Positions 27,985 through 35,324 of a stretch of 64,000 nt of DNA are shown here, in pieces; positions within the stretch are counted from its first letter, which is position 1; each line of letters opens with the position of its first letter. Both the position numbers and the translations under genes were made by a program. The DNA is from JAEULH01 sp963746275 (GTDB lineage: Bacteria > Pseudomonadota > Alphaproteobacteria > Rhodospirillales > Defluviicoccaceae): NCBI GenBank assembly GCA_963746275.1, contig CAVVAX010000037.1, positions 1 through 64,000 of the forward strand. Direction: 5' to 3'. The notes under the pieces were generated by a model. The model worked only from the letters and a program-made list of their open reading frames with translations. It ran no database searches and was not told the origin of the DNA.

Positions 27985-29735
27985 GCGGCGGCCCCCCCGT
28001 ACACCCTTGCTGCGGGCTGCGACTTGGTGATGACGACGTCGGCGTAATCGATCCGGGGATCGCCGTTCGGATTGAAGTGCGCCATCGTGTGTCGGAGATA
28101 GTTGACGTCGTCGCGGCCGACGAAGTCCAAGCGCTGATGGGCGCCGCGGGACTCCTTGCGCTGGAGCGCCGAGATCGCGACGGTCTGCGCCACCTCGATC
28201 ATCGCCCCGAGCTCGAGCGTCTGAAACAGGTCGGTGTTGTAGACGTTGCTCTTGTCCTCCAGCCGCACGTCGCGGTAGCGGGCGCGGATGTCCGCCATCT
28301 TGGTGCAGGTGTCGATCAGGCTCGCCTCGTCGCGGTAGATGCCGCAGCCTTCCTCCAGCGTCAGGTTCATGTCGCGCCGGAGCGCCGCGACCCGCTGCTT
28401 GCCGCCGCTGCGCTTGAACAGGCTCTTGATCCGGCTTTCGGCGTCGTTCGCCTGCTTCTCGATGGCGGCATCGCCGGACCAGGCGCCGGCGGTCCTGACG
28501 TACTCGACGGCGTGCAGACCTGCACGGGCGCCGAAGACGAGGAGTTCGCCGAGCGAGTTGGAGCCGAGCCGGTTGGCGCCGTTGATGCTGACGCAGGCGC
28601 ACTCGCCGGCAGCATAGAGCCCGGAGACGGGCGTGGCGGCGTTGATGTCGGTGTGGATGCCGCCCATCATGTAGTGCACGACGGGACGAACCGGCACGAG
28701 ATCCGTCACCGGATCCGCGCCGACGTAGCTGATCGACAGGTCGCGGACCAGCGGCAGCCGCTCGTTGATCTTCTTCTCGCCGAGGTGGCGCATGTCGAGG
28801 TGGACGACGTCGCCCCATTTCGACGGAATGGTCCGCCCCTTCTTCTGCTCGTGGTAGAAGGCCTGGCTCAACCGGTCGCGGGGGCCGAGCTCCATCGCCT
28901 TGAGCCTGGGCCACGGGTCGGGCGGACCGAGGTCGTAGTCCTGCAGGTAGCGGTAGCCGTCCTTGTTCAGAAGCAGGCCGCCCTCGCCGCGGCAGCCCTC
29001 GGTCAAGAGGATGCCGCTGCCCGGCAGCCCGGTCGGATGGTACTGGACGAACTCCATGTCCTTTAGCGGCACGCCCGCGCGGTAGGCCATGGCCATGCCG
29101 TCGCCGGTCTTGATCGCGCCGTTTGTGGTGAACGGGAAGATCCGCCCGGCACCGCCGGAGCAGATGATCACGGTCTTGCCCAGGAACAGCGTCATCTCGC
29201 CCGAGCGCATCTCGATGGCGGTGCAGCCGCGGCAGACGCCGTCGTCGATCATCAGGTCGGTGGTGTAGTACTCGTCGAAGCGCCTGATCGAGGAGAACTT
29301 CAGCGAGGTCTGGAACAGCGTGTGCAGCATGTGGAAGCCGGTCTTGTCGGCGGCGTACCACGTGCGCATGATCTTCATGCCGCCGAACGGCCGCACCGCG
29401 ACCTTGCCGGTGTCCTCGCGGCTCCACGGGCAGCCCCAGTGCTCGAGCTGGGTCAACTCCTTCGGGATCTCGTTGACGAACAACTCGACCGCGTCCTGGT
29501 CCGTCAGCCAGTCGCCGCCGGAGACCGTGTCGTTGAAGTGGTAGTCGAGGCTGTCGGTCTCCTTGACCACGCCGGCAGCACCCCCCTCGGCCGCGCAGGT
29601 GTGGCTGCGCATCGGGTAGACCTTGGAGAGCAGGGCAATGTTCAACGTCGGGTCGGCTTCGGCCACCGCGATCGCTGCGCGAAGCCCGGCGCCGCCGGCG
29701 CCGACGATGACGATATCGGTGTTAACGATTTTCAT
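27981..29735 (-). CDS. frdA: fumarate reductase flavoprotein subunit
   Basis: 584 residues. The N-terminal FAD-binding fold is IVNTDIVIVGAGGAGLRAAI, and covalent FAD attachment is expected at the His in RSHTCAAEGGAAG. EFVQYHPTGLPGSG and GARAGLHAVEYV are typical of Sdh/Frd flavoproteins. The start at 29735 (MKIVNTDIVIVG) places the first strand properly; the frame stays open upstream without homology. Together with frdBCD it forms a quinol:fumarate reductase, which under low oxygen would reduce fumarate to succinate. The group assignment as Frd rather than Sdh rests mainly on the B, C and D subunits. Confidence 0.93.
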   Translation of the reverse strand: MKIVNTDIVIVGAGGAGLRAAIAVAEADPTLNIALLSKVYPMRSHTCAAEGGAAGVVKETDSLDYHFNDTVSGGDWLTDQDAVELFVNEIPKELTQLEHWGCPWSREDTGKVAVRPFGGMKIMRTWYAADKTGFHMLHTLFQTSLKFSSIRRFDEYYTTDLMIDDGVCRGCTAIEMRSGEMTLFLGKTVIICSGGAGRIFPFTTNGAIKTGDGMAMAYRAGVPLKDMEFVQYHPTGLPGSGILLTEGCRGEGGLLLNKDGYRYLQDYDLGPPDPWPRLKAMELGPRDRLSQAFYHEQKKGRTIPSKWGDVVHLDMRHLGEKKINERLPLVRDLSISYVGADPVTDLVPVRPVVHYMMGGIHTDINAATPVSGLYAAGECACVSINGANRLGSNSLGELLVFGARAGLHAVEYVRTAGAWSGDAAIEKQANDAESRIKSLFKRSGGKQRVAALRRDMNLTLEEGCGIYRDEASLIDTCTKMADIRARYRDVRLEDKSNVYNTDLFQTLELGAMIEVAQTVAISALQRKESRGAHQRLDFVGRDDVNYLRHTMAHFNPNGDPRIDYADVVITKSQPAARVYGGAAA

Positions 29736-29792
29736 TGGGTGCTCCCATGCCTCCCCCTGTGCGTTCTCCGCAACTCTATCGCCATCCGAGCG

Positions 29793-29806
29793 TTGATGCG
29801 AATGAT
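29793..29806 (-). promoter_or_regulatory. possible FNR/FixK-like site upstream of frdA
   Basis: TTGATGCGAATGAT, 58 nt upstream of the frdA start. The left half is a perfect FNR half-site (TTGAT), the spacing of 4 is right, and the right half matches 3 of 5 bases (ATGAT against ATCAA). Oxygen-dependent control would make sense for a fumarate reductase, but one half-site can arise by chance. Confidence 0.3.
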
Positions 29807-29891
29807 CCTGCCCGGTAAGGGGGCCCTCACCCTGCGGACCATGCCCACGCATATAGGCCAGCACCCCTGAAGGTCAACGAAAACCAAGGCC

Positions 29892-31332
29892 TTGCCGCTG
29901 GTGCGCAACCGCCGGACGCCGCCACTCCGCGCCCTGCCGAGGCGTTCACCGCGCGGCCCGCAGCGCCCCCGCTTGCGCGATGGCCTGGCTCGCCACGCCC
30001 GCGACCTCGCCGTGCTCGCCGCACCCGTTGTGGTCGCGCGCTCGGGCATCATGGTCATGGGCCTGGTCGACACGGTGATGGTCGGCCGCTTCTCCGCAGA
30101 AGAGCTGGCCTACCTCGGCATCGGCCTCGCCCCGATCACCGTGCTGCTCCTGATCCTCACCGGCCTCTTGATGGGCACGCTCGTCGTCACCGCCGCGGCC
30201 TTCGGCGCCGGCGAGGAGCGCGGCTGTGGCGCCGTTTGGCGGCGGTCGCTGCTCTACGGGCTGACGCTCGGCATCGGCGCCGCCGGCCTCTGCGCCTTCG
30301 GCGAGCCGATGCTGCGTCTCCTCGGCCAGAGCCCGGAGCTCGCCCGAGAGGGTGGCGCCGTCGTCCGGGTGATGGGCCTCGGCCTGCCCGGCGCGGCCCT
30401 GTTCCTCACCTCCACCTTCTTCCTCGAGGGCCTGCGCCGGCCGCTGCCAGGCATGGTGATGATGATCGCGGCCAACGTCGTCAACGCCGGGCTGAACTGG
30501 ATCTTCGTTTATGGCCACCTCGGCCTGCCGGCCATGGGCGCCGTCGGCTCGGCCTGGGCCACGACCGGCGTTCGCCTGTTCCTCGCCGCCGGGCTCGTCG
30601 GCTACGTCTGGACGATGGCCGATGCCGACCGCTACGGCGTGCGCGGCGGGCGGCGAACGCCCTGGCGGGCGTGGGCCAGGCAGCGGCGGATCGGCTATGC
30701 CGCCGCCACCAGCATCGGCGTCGAGGGGACGGCGTTCAGCGCGCTCAACGTCTTCGCCGGCTGGCTCGGCGTGCTGCCGCTCGCCGCCTTCTCCATCGCG
30801 CTCAACCTGATCACCATCGCCTTCATGGTCGCGATCGGCATTGGGGCTGCGACCGCGGTGCGCGTCGGCATGGCCCATGGCCGCGGCGAGGCGTCCGAGG
30901 TGGCTTTGGCCGGCTGGACCGGGCTCGGCCTCGGCGTGGCGGCGATGGCGCTCTTCGCCGTCGGCTTCGCCGCCGCCCCCGAGGCTCTGGCCGCCGCCTA
31001 CACCACCGACCCGGCCTTACGCGCCGCGGCGGTGCCGCTCGTCGCCATCTGCCGCCTGGATCCTGATCGTCGACGGCGGCCAGGGCGTCATGGCGAATGC
31101 CCTGCGCGGCCGCGGCGAGACCTGGGCGCCGACGCTCATGCACACGACGAGCTATGTCGTCGTCATGATCCCGCTGGGCTGGTTCCTGGCCTTCCCGTTG
31201 GGCCGCGGCGCACACGGCCTCTACGAGGCGATCCTGGTCGCCAGCGTCGTCTCGGTGAGCCTGCTGTCGGCCCGCTTCGCCTGGCTCGGGCGAAGAGACC
31301 GGCGACTGGCGCAGGGGCGTGGGCAGGCGTAG
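29892..31332 (+). CDS. MATE family efflux transporter (apparent frameshift)
   Basis: About 479 residues with roughly 12 hydrophobic helices after removing one extra C near 31055. MATE hallmarks include MGLVDTVMVGRFSAEELAYL in helix 1-2 and NVVNAGLNWIFVYGHLGLPA before the middle. The second half restarts with WILIVDGGQGVMANALRGRG, the mirror motif of the other repeat. It exports drugs or organic cations in exchange for Na+ or H+; the substrate is unknown. The TTG at 29892 is the longest start; a later one is possible because the first 30 residues are basic and unlike the family. Confidence 0.86.
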
Positions 31333-31389
31333 CCGCGCTTCACAACGAACGCGGCGACAGGTATCCTTCGCCGCTCATGCGCGTGCCTG

Positions 31390-31508
31390 GGCCTGCCGCT
31401 TGATCGCTCGCTCTCTTCCTGCTCCCTGGCTCGACTTCGTCGCCTGGTGCCGCGACCCGTGGACTCAAGCCCCTGCCGGCGCATCCGTGGACGCTCGCCG
31501 CCTACGCC
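31390..31508. repeat. direct repeat, left copy (decayed 5' fragment of the gene at 33020)
   Basis: About 119 bp that match 33010-33127 with six differences, one of them a single extra base that breaks the reading frame. In the intact copy this stretch codes for the first 35 residues of a conserved protein (IARSLPAPWLDFVAWCR...). Here only the 5' part remains and then the sequence diverges. It marks the left edge of an AT-rich islet. Confidence 0.85.
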
Positions 31509-31672
31509 GGGCGGCGGGACTGGCGTCGCGAACTCCGCGCTTAATGATGCATCGCCAAATGCCAAATGATGTGCCAGCCGACCGACGCCTTATGCGCGAC
31601 CCGCGGAGGCCGATCGCACGCATGAACGGCCAGCAGGGGCTAGATTTTCACCACTACGGCATGCATAACGAC
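31509..31672. other. left flank of the AT-rich islet
   Basis: Transitional sequence after the left direct repeat, containing the short direct repeat GCCAAAT twice near 31555. No gene, terminal inverted repeat or transposase remnant is visible. Confidence 0.35.
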
Positions 31673-31873
31673 TCATCGGACCAGGAAAGTCGCTTTCAGT
31701 GCATCAGAGCGCCTGTCACTTGCCGGCGTCACAAGGTTATACTCCTGTGGTCGAACCAAGCCCAACTGGGCCATCCTAGCCAGAAAAGCCACGTAGTCCG
31801 TTATTATGGGCTCCACAGCATCTCGGTTCCGTTCGGCTTCAAGTGCTACCTCAAGCTGTTCTGTTATTGACAT
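31673..31873 (-). CDS. small hypothetical protein (66 aa) coupled to the SDH-family gene
   Basis: Leftward gene starting 8 nt after the stop of the SDH-family protease pseudogene, with an excellent AGGAGG ribosome binding site 4 nt before the ATG. The product (start MSITEQLEVALEAERNRD) is acidic at the N-terminus, has no membrane segment, and I do not recognise a family. Base composition is AT-rich like the gene before it, unlike the rest of the window, so the pair probably arrived together. It is intact even though its partner is not. Confidence 0.6.
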   Translation of the reverse strand: MSITEQLEVALEAERNRDAVEPIITDYVAFLARMAQLGLVRPQEYNLVTPASDRRSDALKATFLVR

Positions 31874-31881
31874 GCTGCCTC

Positions 31882-32765
31882 CTACGTCCCAGCTTTCGTT
31901 CTCCGATTGTGTAGGTAGTATGTGTAACCCTGCCGCTCAATATAATCAGTCAAAACATCATTATAAATCCTGACAAGATGCTGAAGTTCTTCATTGCTGG
32001 TATAGTCATCTATTTCAAGTTTAACAACGTGTTGTAACGTTTTCAGCCCTATCATCCTACCGTGCGAATGCCAGTATCGATGATCGCCAAGGATTTTTGC
32101 CACCTCGCCAGCTCGATCACTTTTTTCTATGTCCGTGACGGGCTGCCCTTGTTTCTCGGGGTGTGTTCTATGATGCGTCCAGTTCTTGAACTTGTAGGTT
32201 ACAAGCCATTTTTTTAGCAAGTCTATAGAGAGATCTCTCGCTTGCTCGTAGCTGCTTAAAAGCGCAAGATTTTAATTCTGCAGTATCACAAACTCCGCAG
32301 GGCTCAAGCTATTCTCTCTGGACTTTTCGATCATGCTTTCAACTTTATCTAGGTAACCGAGCGCTGGAACGTACTTCTCCGAATTTCCGTCTAGAACAAG
32401 AACTTGTGGGTCGATAGGGCCGAGGGAGGAGGAGTAGTCCATGTAAATCTTGTCACCAGCCATGCAAAAAATCGTGCCCGCTGACATTGCGTAATCCGGA
32501 ACCACAAAATTAAGATAGTCATAGTGGTGGCGGATAATCTCTACCATCTTTTCAACAGGCTTAACTAGTCCGCCTATCGTCTTTAAAAAGATGCACAATG
32601 TCTTCTTTCGCGGTCCATCCTTAACGATTTTCTCTATAAAATTACGAAATTCCTTATGAGACTAGGATGGATCGGGCCATGATATGAGATCACATCGCCG
32701 TCTAGTTTCTCTTCAAGCTGTCTAGCGCGCTCATTCACTTGATCGAGAATGGCCTGATCAAGCAC
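31882..32765 (-). pseudogene. SDH family Clp-fold serine proteinase, decayed
   Basis: Homolog of the serine dehydrogenase proteinase family (ClpP/SppA-like fold), about 294 residues if intact. The start is a GTG at 32765 after GAAGGAG. Pieces in order: VLDQAILDQVNERARQLEEK to SYHGPIHPS; then, after a one-base loss near 32665, EFRNFIEKIVKDGPRKKT; then VVPDYAMSAGTIFCMAGDKI, whose Ser in the SAGT motif is the likely nucleophile, and SSSLGPIDPQV. An in-frame TAA at 32272-32274 (a Gln CAA is expected) cuts the frame after EFVILQN; the rest (LLSSYEQARDLSIDLLKKWL, HSHGRMIG) continues in the same frame. The locus is AT-rich (22 G+C of 60 in 31921-31980), unlike the window. Confidence 0.85.
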
Positions 32766-33009
32766 TCCTCATCTCCTTCTCCAATTCGCACACGCGTGAC
32801 CCGCTACAAGCCGTCATCGGATCGGCATCACGTGGGCTGTCGCGACCAGCCCCCTCTGGCCCCCAGCTCGACAAAATCGTTTCAAGCAGTAGGCACCTCG
32901 CGAAGTAGCGCTGCGTTCGCAACATCCACGCATGTTATAAATGGTGCCGGGCAACTTGGCACGCGCTACCACAACTTGGCACGCGCTACCATAAGAGCAA
33001 ATCAGCTTC
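32766..33009. other. right flank of the AT-rich islet
   Basis: About 240 bases upstream of the SDH-family gene, where its promoter should lie. It contains a perfect 20-bp tandem duplication and no recognisable gene. Confidence 0.4.
32952..32991. repeat. perfect 20-bp tandem duplication
   Basis: The unit CAACTTGGCACGCGCTACCA occurs twice back to back, 20 bp before the right 119-bp direct repeat. It may be a boundary scar of the islet or a simple slippage duplication. Confidence 0.9.
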
Positions 33010-33127
33010 GGCCTGCCGCTTGATCGCTCGCTCCCTTCCTGCTCCCTGGCTCGACTTCGTCGCCTGGTGCCGCGCCCGCGGGCTCAAGCCCCTGCCGGCG
33101 CATCCGTGGACGCTCGCGGCCTATGCC
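33010..33127. repeat. direct repeat, right copy
   Basis: Intact partner of 31390-31508; it contains the 5' end of the gene at 33020. The two copies are about 95% identical and in the same orientation, with the AT-rich islet between them. Confidence 0.85.
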
Positions 33128-33490
33128 CGCTGGTGCGAGCCGCGGCAGCGGTACCCTACGATCATGGCGCGGGTGCACGCCATCGCCCGCATCCACCTGC
33201 TGAAGTGCGCGACGAGCCCCGACCGGCACCCGACGGTGCTGCGCACGCTCGAGCTCATCGAGGCGCGCGACTACGCCCGGGCTTCTCGCTCCGATCTTTT
33301 CGGGCTCGATGAGGGTCCTCGCGAGCGGCCCGCCGAGGCCGAGGGACCGCGCGGCCGCAAGCCGGCGAAGCCGGCCAAGGCCAAGGCGGGAAGTGAAGGG
33401 CGCCGACGCAACGTGCAGAGCCTGCGCGTGACCCCGCCGCTGGTCACCCGCCGGCCACGTCCAGCCGGAGACGGCGCCGGCCGCGGCTGA
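33020..33490 (+). CDS. conserved protein resembling the N-terminal domain of tyrosine recombinases
   Basis: 156 residues from a TTG start; the frame is open a little upstream and the true start is unsure. Residues 1-90 (LPAPWLDFVAWCRARGLKPL, then PTIMARVHAIARIHLLK) have the pattern of the SAM-like, core-binding domain of phage integrases: a Trp-containing helix, a segment with His-Pro-x-Thr spacing, then a TI-x-R-x-x-AIA-x-x-H helix. There is no catalytic domain with the R-H-R-Y residues; instead the chain ends in a basic Lys/Arg/Pro-rich tail. It may be a stand-alone DNA-binding protein or a relic. A broken 5' copy lies at 31390. Confidence 0.55.
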   Translation: MIARSLPAPWLDFVAWCRARGLKPLPAHPWTLAAYARWCEPRQRYPTIMARVHAIARIHLLKCATSPDRHPTVLRTLELIEARDYARASRSDLFGLDEGPRERPAEAEGPRGRKPAKPAKAKAGSEGRRRNVQSLRVTPPLVTRRPRPAGDGAGRG

Positions 33491-33506
33491 ATGTAGCTTA
33501 AGGGGC

Positions 33507-33658
33507 CCTCGCCCCGCCCCTCTCCCACGTGCGCCTTCGGCGCGCGGGAGAGGGGGACGATCGGCATCATCGCCGCCAGCTTGCCCTCGCTCGCGGCGAA
33601 GCCGTGGGAGAGGGCGCCCGCTTAGCTGGGCGCCCCGCGAAGCGGGCGGGTGAGGGCG
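33507..33658. repeat. dispersed palindromic repeat, family 2, copy 2
   Basis: About 150 bp of nested inverted repeats: CCCCTCTCCCACG mirrored twice by GGGAGAGGG, and a final CGCCCCGCGAAGCGGGCGGGTGAGGG half that matches the copy at 4531-4593. It fills most of the 370-base gap between 33490 and the MaoC gene; the rest contains only that gene's leader with an AGGGGAGC ribosome binding site. Confidence 0.55.
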
Positions 33659-33860
33659 TTTGCCGGAGTGGAGGCCCGTGCGTCCACCAAGAGCGAACCC
33701 TCGTGGCGCCGCGGCGCACGCCGATCTCGCTGCGGCCGGTCCGCCGAGGCCGCGAAAGCCCCTGGCCGCTCGCCTTGCGGGCGCTTCCCCCAGGGTGCTA
33801 CGATCGCGCCGCAACAAACCACAGGGGTTTGCAACGCGAGCGGGCTCAAAGGGGAGCAAG

Positions 33861-34289
33861 ATGGACGAATTCCACGGCTATTATTTCGAAGATCTCTCCG
33901 AAGGCATGACCGACGTCTTCGGCAAGACGATCACCGACGCCGACATCTGCATCTTCGCCGGCGTCTCCGGCGATACCAATCCGGTTCATCTGAACGACGA
34001 TTTCGCCAAGGCGTCGATGTTCAAGAGCCGCATCGCCCACGGTATGTTCGGCGGCGCGTTGATCTCCGCCGTCTTCGGCACGAAGCTTCCGGGGCCGGGC
34101 TGCATCTACGTCAGCCAGACGCTGAAGTTCAAGGCGCCGGTACGCGTCGGTGACACGCTGATCGCCCGGGTTACGGTGCGTAAGCTCATCCCCAACAAGA
34201 AGTTCGTCGAGTTCGACACGGTCTGCACCGTCGCCGGCAAGCCGGTGATCGAGGGCGAGGCCATCATCATGGTGCCGTCGAAGGCCTGA
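33861..34289 (+). CDS. MaoC family dehydratase ((R)-specific enoyl-CoA hydratase-like)
   Basis: Single-hotdog protein of 142 residues. The hydratase-2 motif is present: FAGVSGDTNPVHLNDDFA with the Asp and His needed for catalysis, then SRIAHGMFGGALISAVFG. Length and motif fit PhaJ-type hydratases, which supply (R)-3-hydroxyacyl-CoA, for example for polyhydroxyalkanoate; other MaoC roles are possible. A good AGGGGAG ribosome binding site precedes the ATG. It is followed after 43 nt by ribF. Confidence 0.85.
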   Translation: MDEFHGYYFEDLSEGMTDVFGKTITDADICIFAGVSGDTNPVHLNDDFAKASMFKSRIAHGMFGGALISAVFGTKLPGPGCIYVSQTLKFKAPVRVGDTLIARVTVRKLIPNKKFVEFDTVCTVAGKPVIEGEAIIMVPSKA

Positions 34290-34332
34290 CGCACGGCTTG
34301 ACCCCGCGGGCAAAGGCGGACAGGTAGAGCCG

Positions 34333-35322
34333 ATGCGGCTGTTTCGTACCCACCAGAACCTGCCCGCCGATGTCCGCGGCTCCGCCGTCGCGGTCGGTAA
34401 CTTCGATGGCGTCCACGTCGGCCACCAGGCGGTGATCGGCGAGGCCGGGCGGATCGCGCGTGCCTCGTCCATCCCGTGGGCGGTGATGACCTTCGAGCCG
34501 CACCCGCGCACGGTGTTCGCGCCCGAGGTCGGCTCCTTCCGGCTCACCCCGTTCCCGATCAAGGCGCGGCTGATCGAGGCGCTTGGCCCCGAGGTGCTGT
34601 TCGTCATCCCTTTCGACGCCGAGCTGTCTCGGGTCTCGGCGCGGACGTTTGTAGAGGACGTGCTGGTGCGCGGGCTGGGCGCCAGCCACGTGATCTGCGG
34701 CCACGACTTCGCCTTCGGCCAGGGGCGGAAGGGCACGCCCGAGCTCTTGCTCTGGCTCGGCGACGAGTTCGGCTTCGGCTTCACCTGCGTCCAGGAGGTT
34801 CGCGATCCCGACGGCGAGGGCTACTCCTCGACCCGCATCCGCGAATACCTGCGCCGCGGCGAGCCGGGATCCGCCGCAAGGCTGCTCGGCCGCCCCTTCG
34901 AGATCGAGGGCGAGGTGGTCGCCGGCGACCGGCGCGGCCGGACCATCGGCTTTCCCACCGCCAACGTGCGGCTCGACGGCTACGTTACTCCGGCGCATGG
35001 CGTCTACGCCGTGCGCGTCGCCATCGACGGGAGCGGGGCGACGCGGTGGTACGACGGCGTCGCCAACCTCGGCCTGAGGCCCACCTTCGCCGGCAGCGAG
35101 GTCCTGCTCGAAGCCCACGTCTTCGACTTCGAAGGCGACCTCTACGGCAAAAGCGTGCGGGTGGCCTTCGCCGAGTTCATCCGGCCGGAAAAGAAATTTG
35201 ACGGCATCGAAGCGTTGCGAGCACAAATCGCCGAGGACGTGGCCCGCGCCCGGCTGGCCTTGAGCGAAGGCAGCCGGCGCCTGCCTATGGCGCGCACCTC
35301 CAAAACCGGATCGGGATTCTAG
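34333..35322 (+). CDS. ribF: bifunctional riboflavin kinase / FAD synthetase
   Basis: 329 residues. The N-terminal adenylyltransferase domain has VAVGNFDGVHVGHQAVIGEA and YSSTRIREYLRRGEPGSA; the C-terminal riboflavin kinase domain has GDRRGRTIGFPTANVRLDGY and FDFEGDLYGKSVRVAFAEFI. It makes FMN and FAD. The ileS start follows its stop by 2 nt, the common ribF-ileS-lspA order. Confidence 0.96.
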   Translation: MRLFRTHQNLPADVRGSAVAVGNFDGVHVGHQAVIGEAGRIARASSIPWAVMTFEPHPRTVFAPEVGSFRLTPFPIKARLIEALGPEVLFVIPFDAELSRVSARTFVEDVLVRGLGASHVICGHDFAFGQGRKGTPELLLWLGDEFGFGFTCVQEVRDPDGEGYSSTRIREYLRRGEPGSAARLLGRPFEIEGEVVAGDRRGRTIGFPTANVRLDGYVTPAHGVYAVRVAIDGSGATRWYDGVANLGLRPTFAGSEVLLEAHVFDFEGDLYGKSVRVAFAEFIRPEKKFDGIEALRAQIAEDVARARLALSEGSRRLPMARTSKTGSGF

Positions 35323-35324
35323 GC

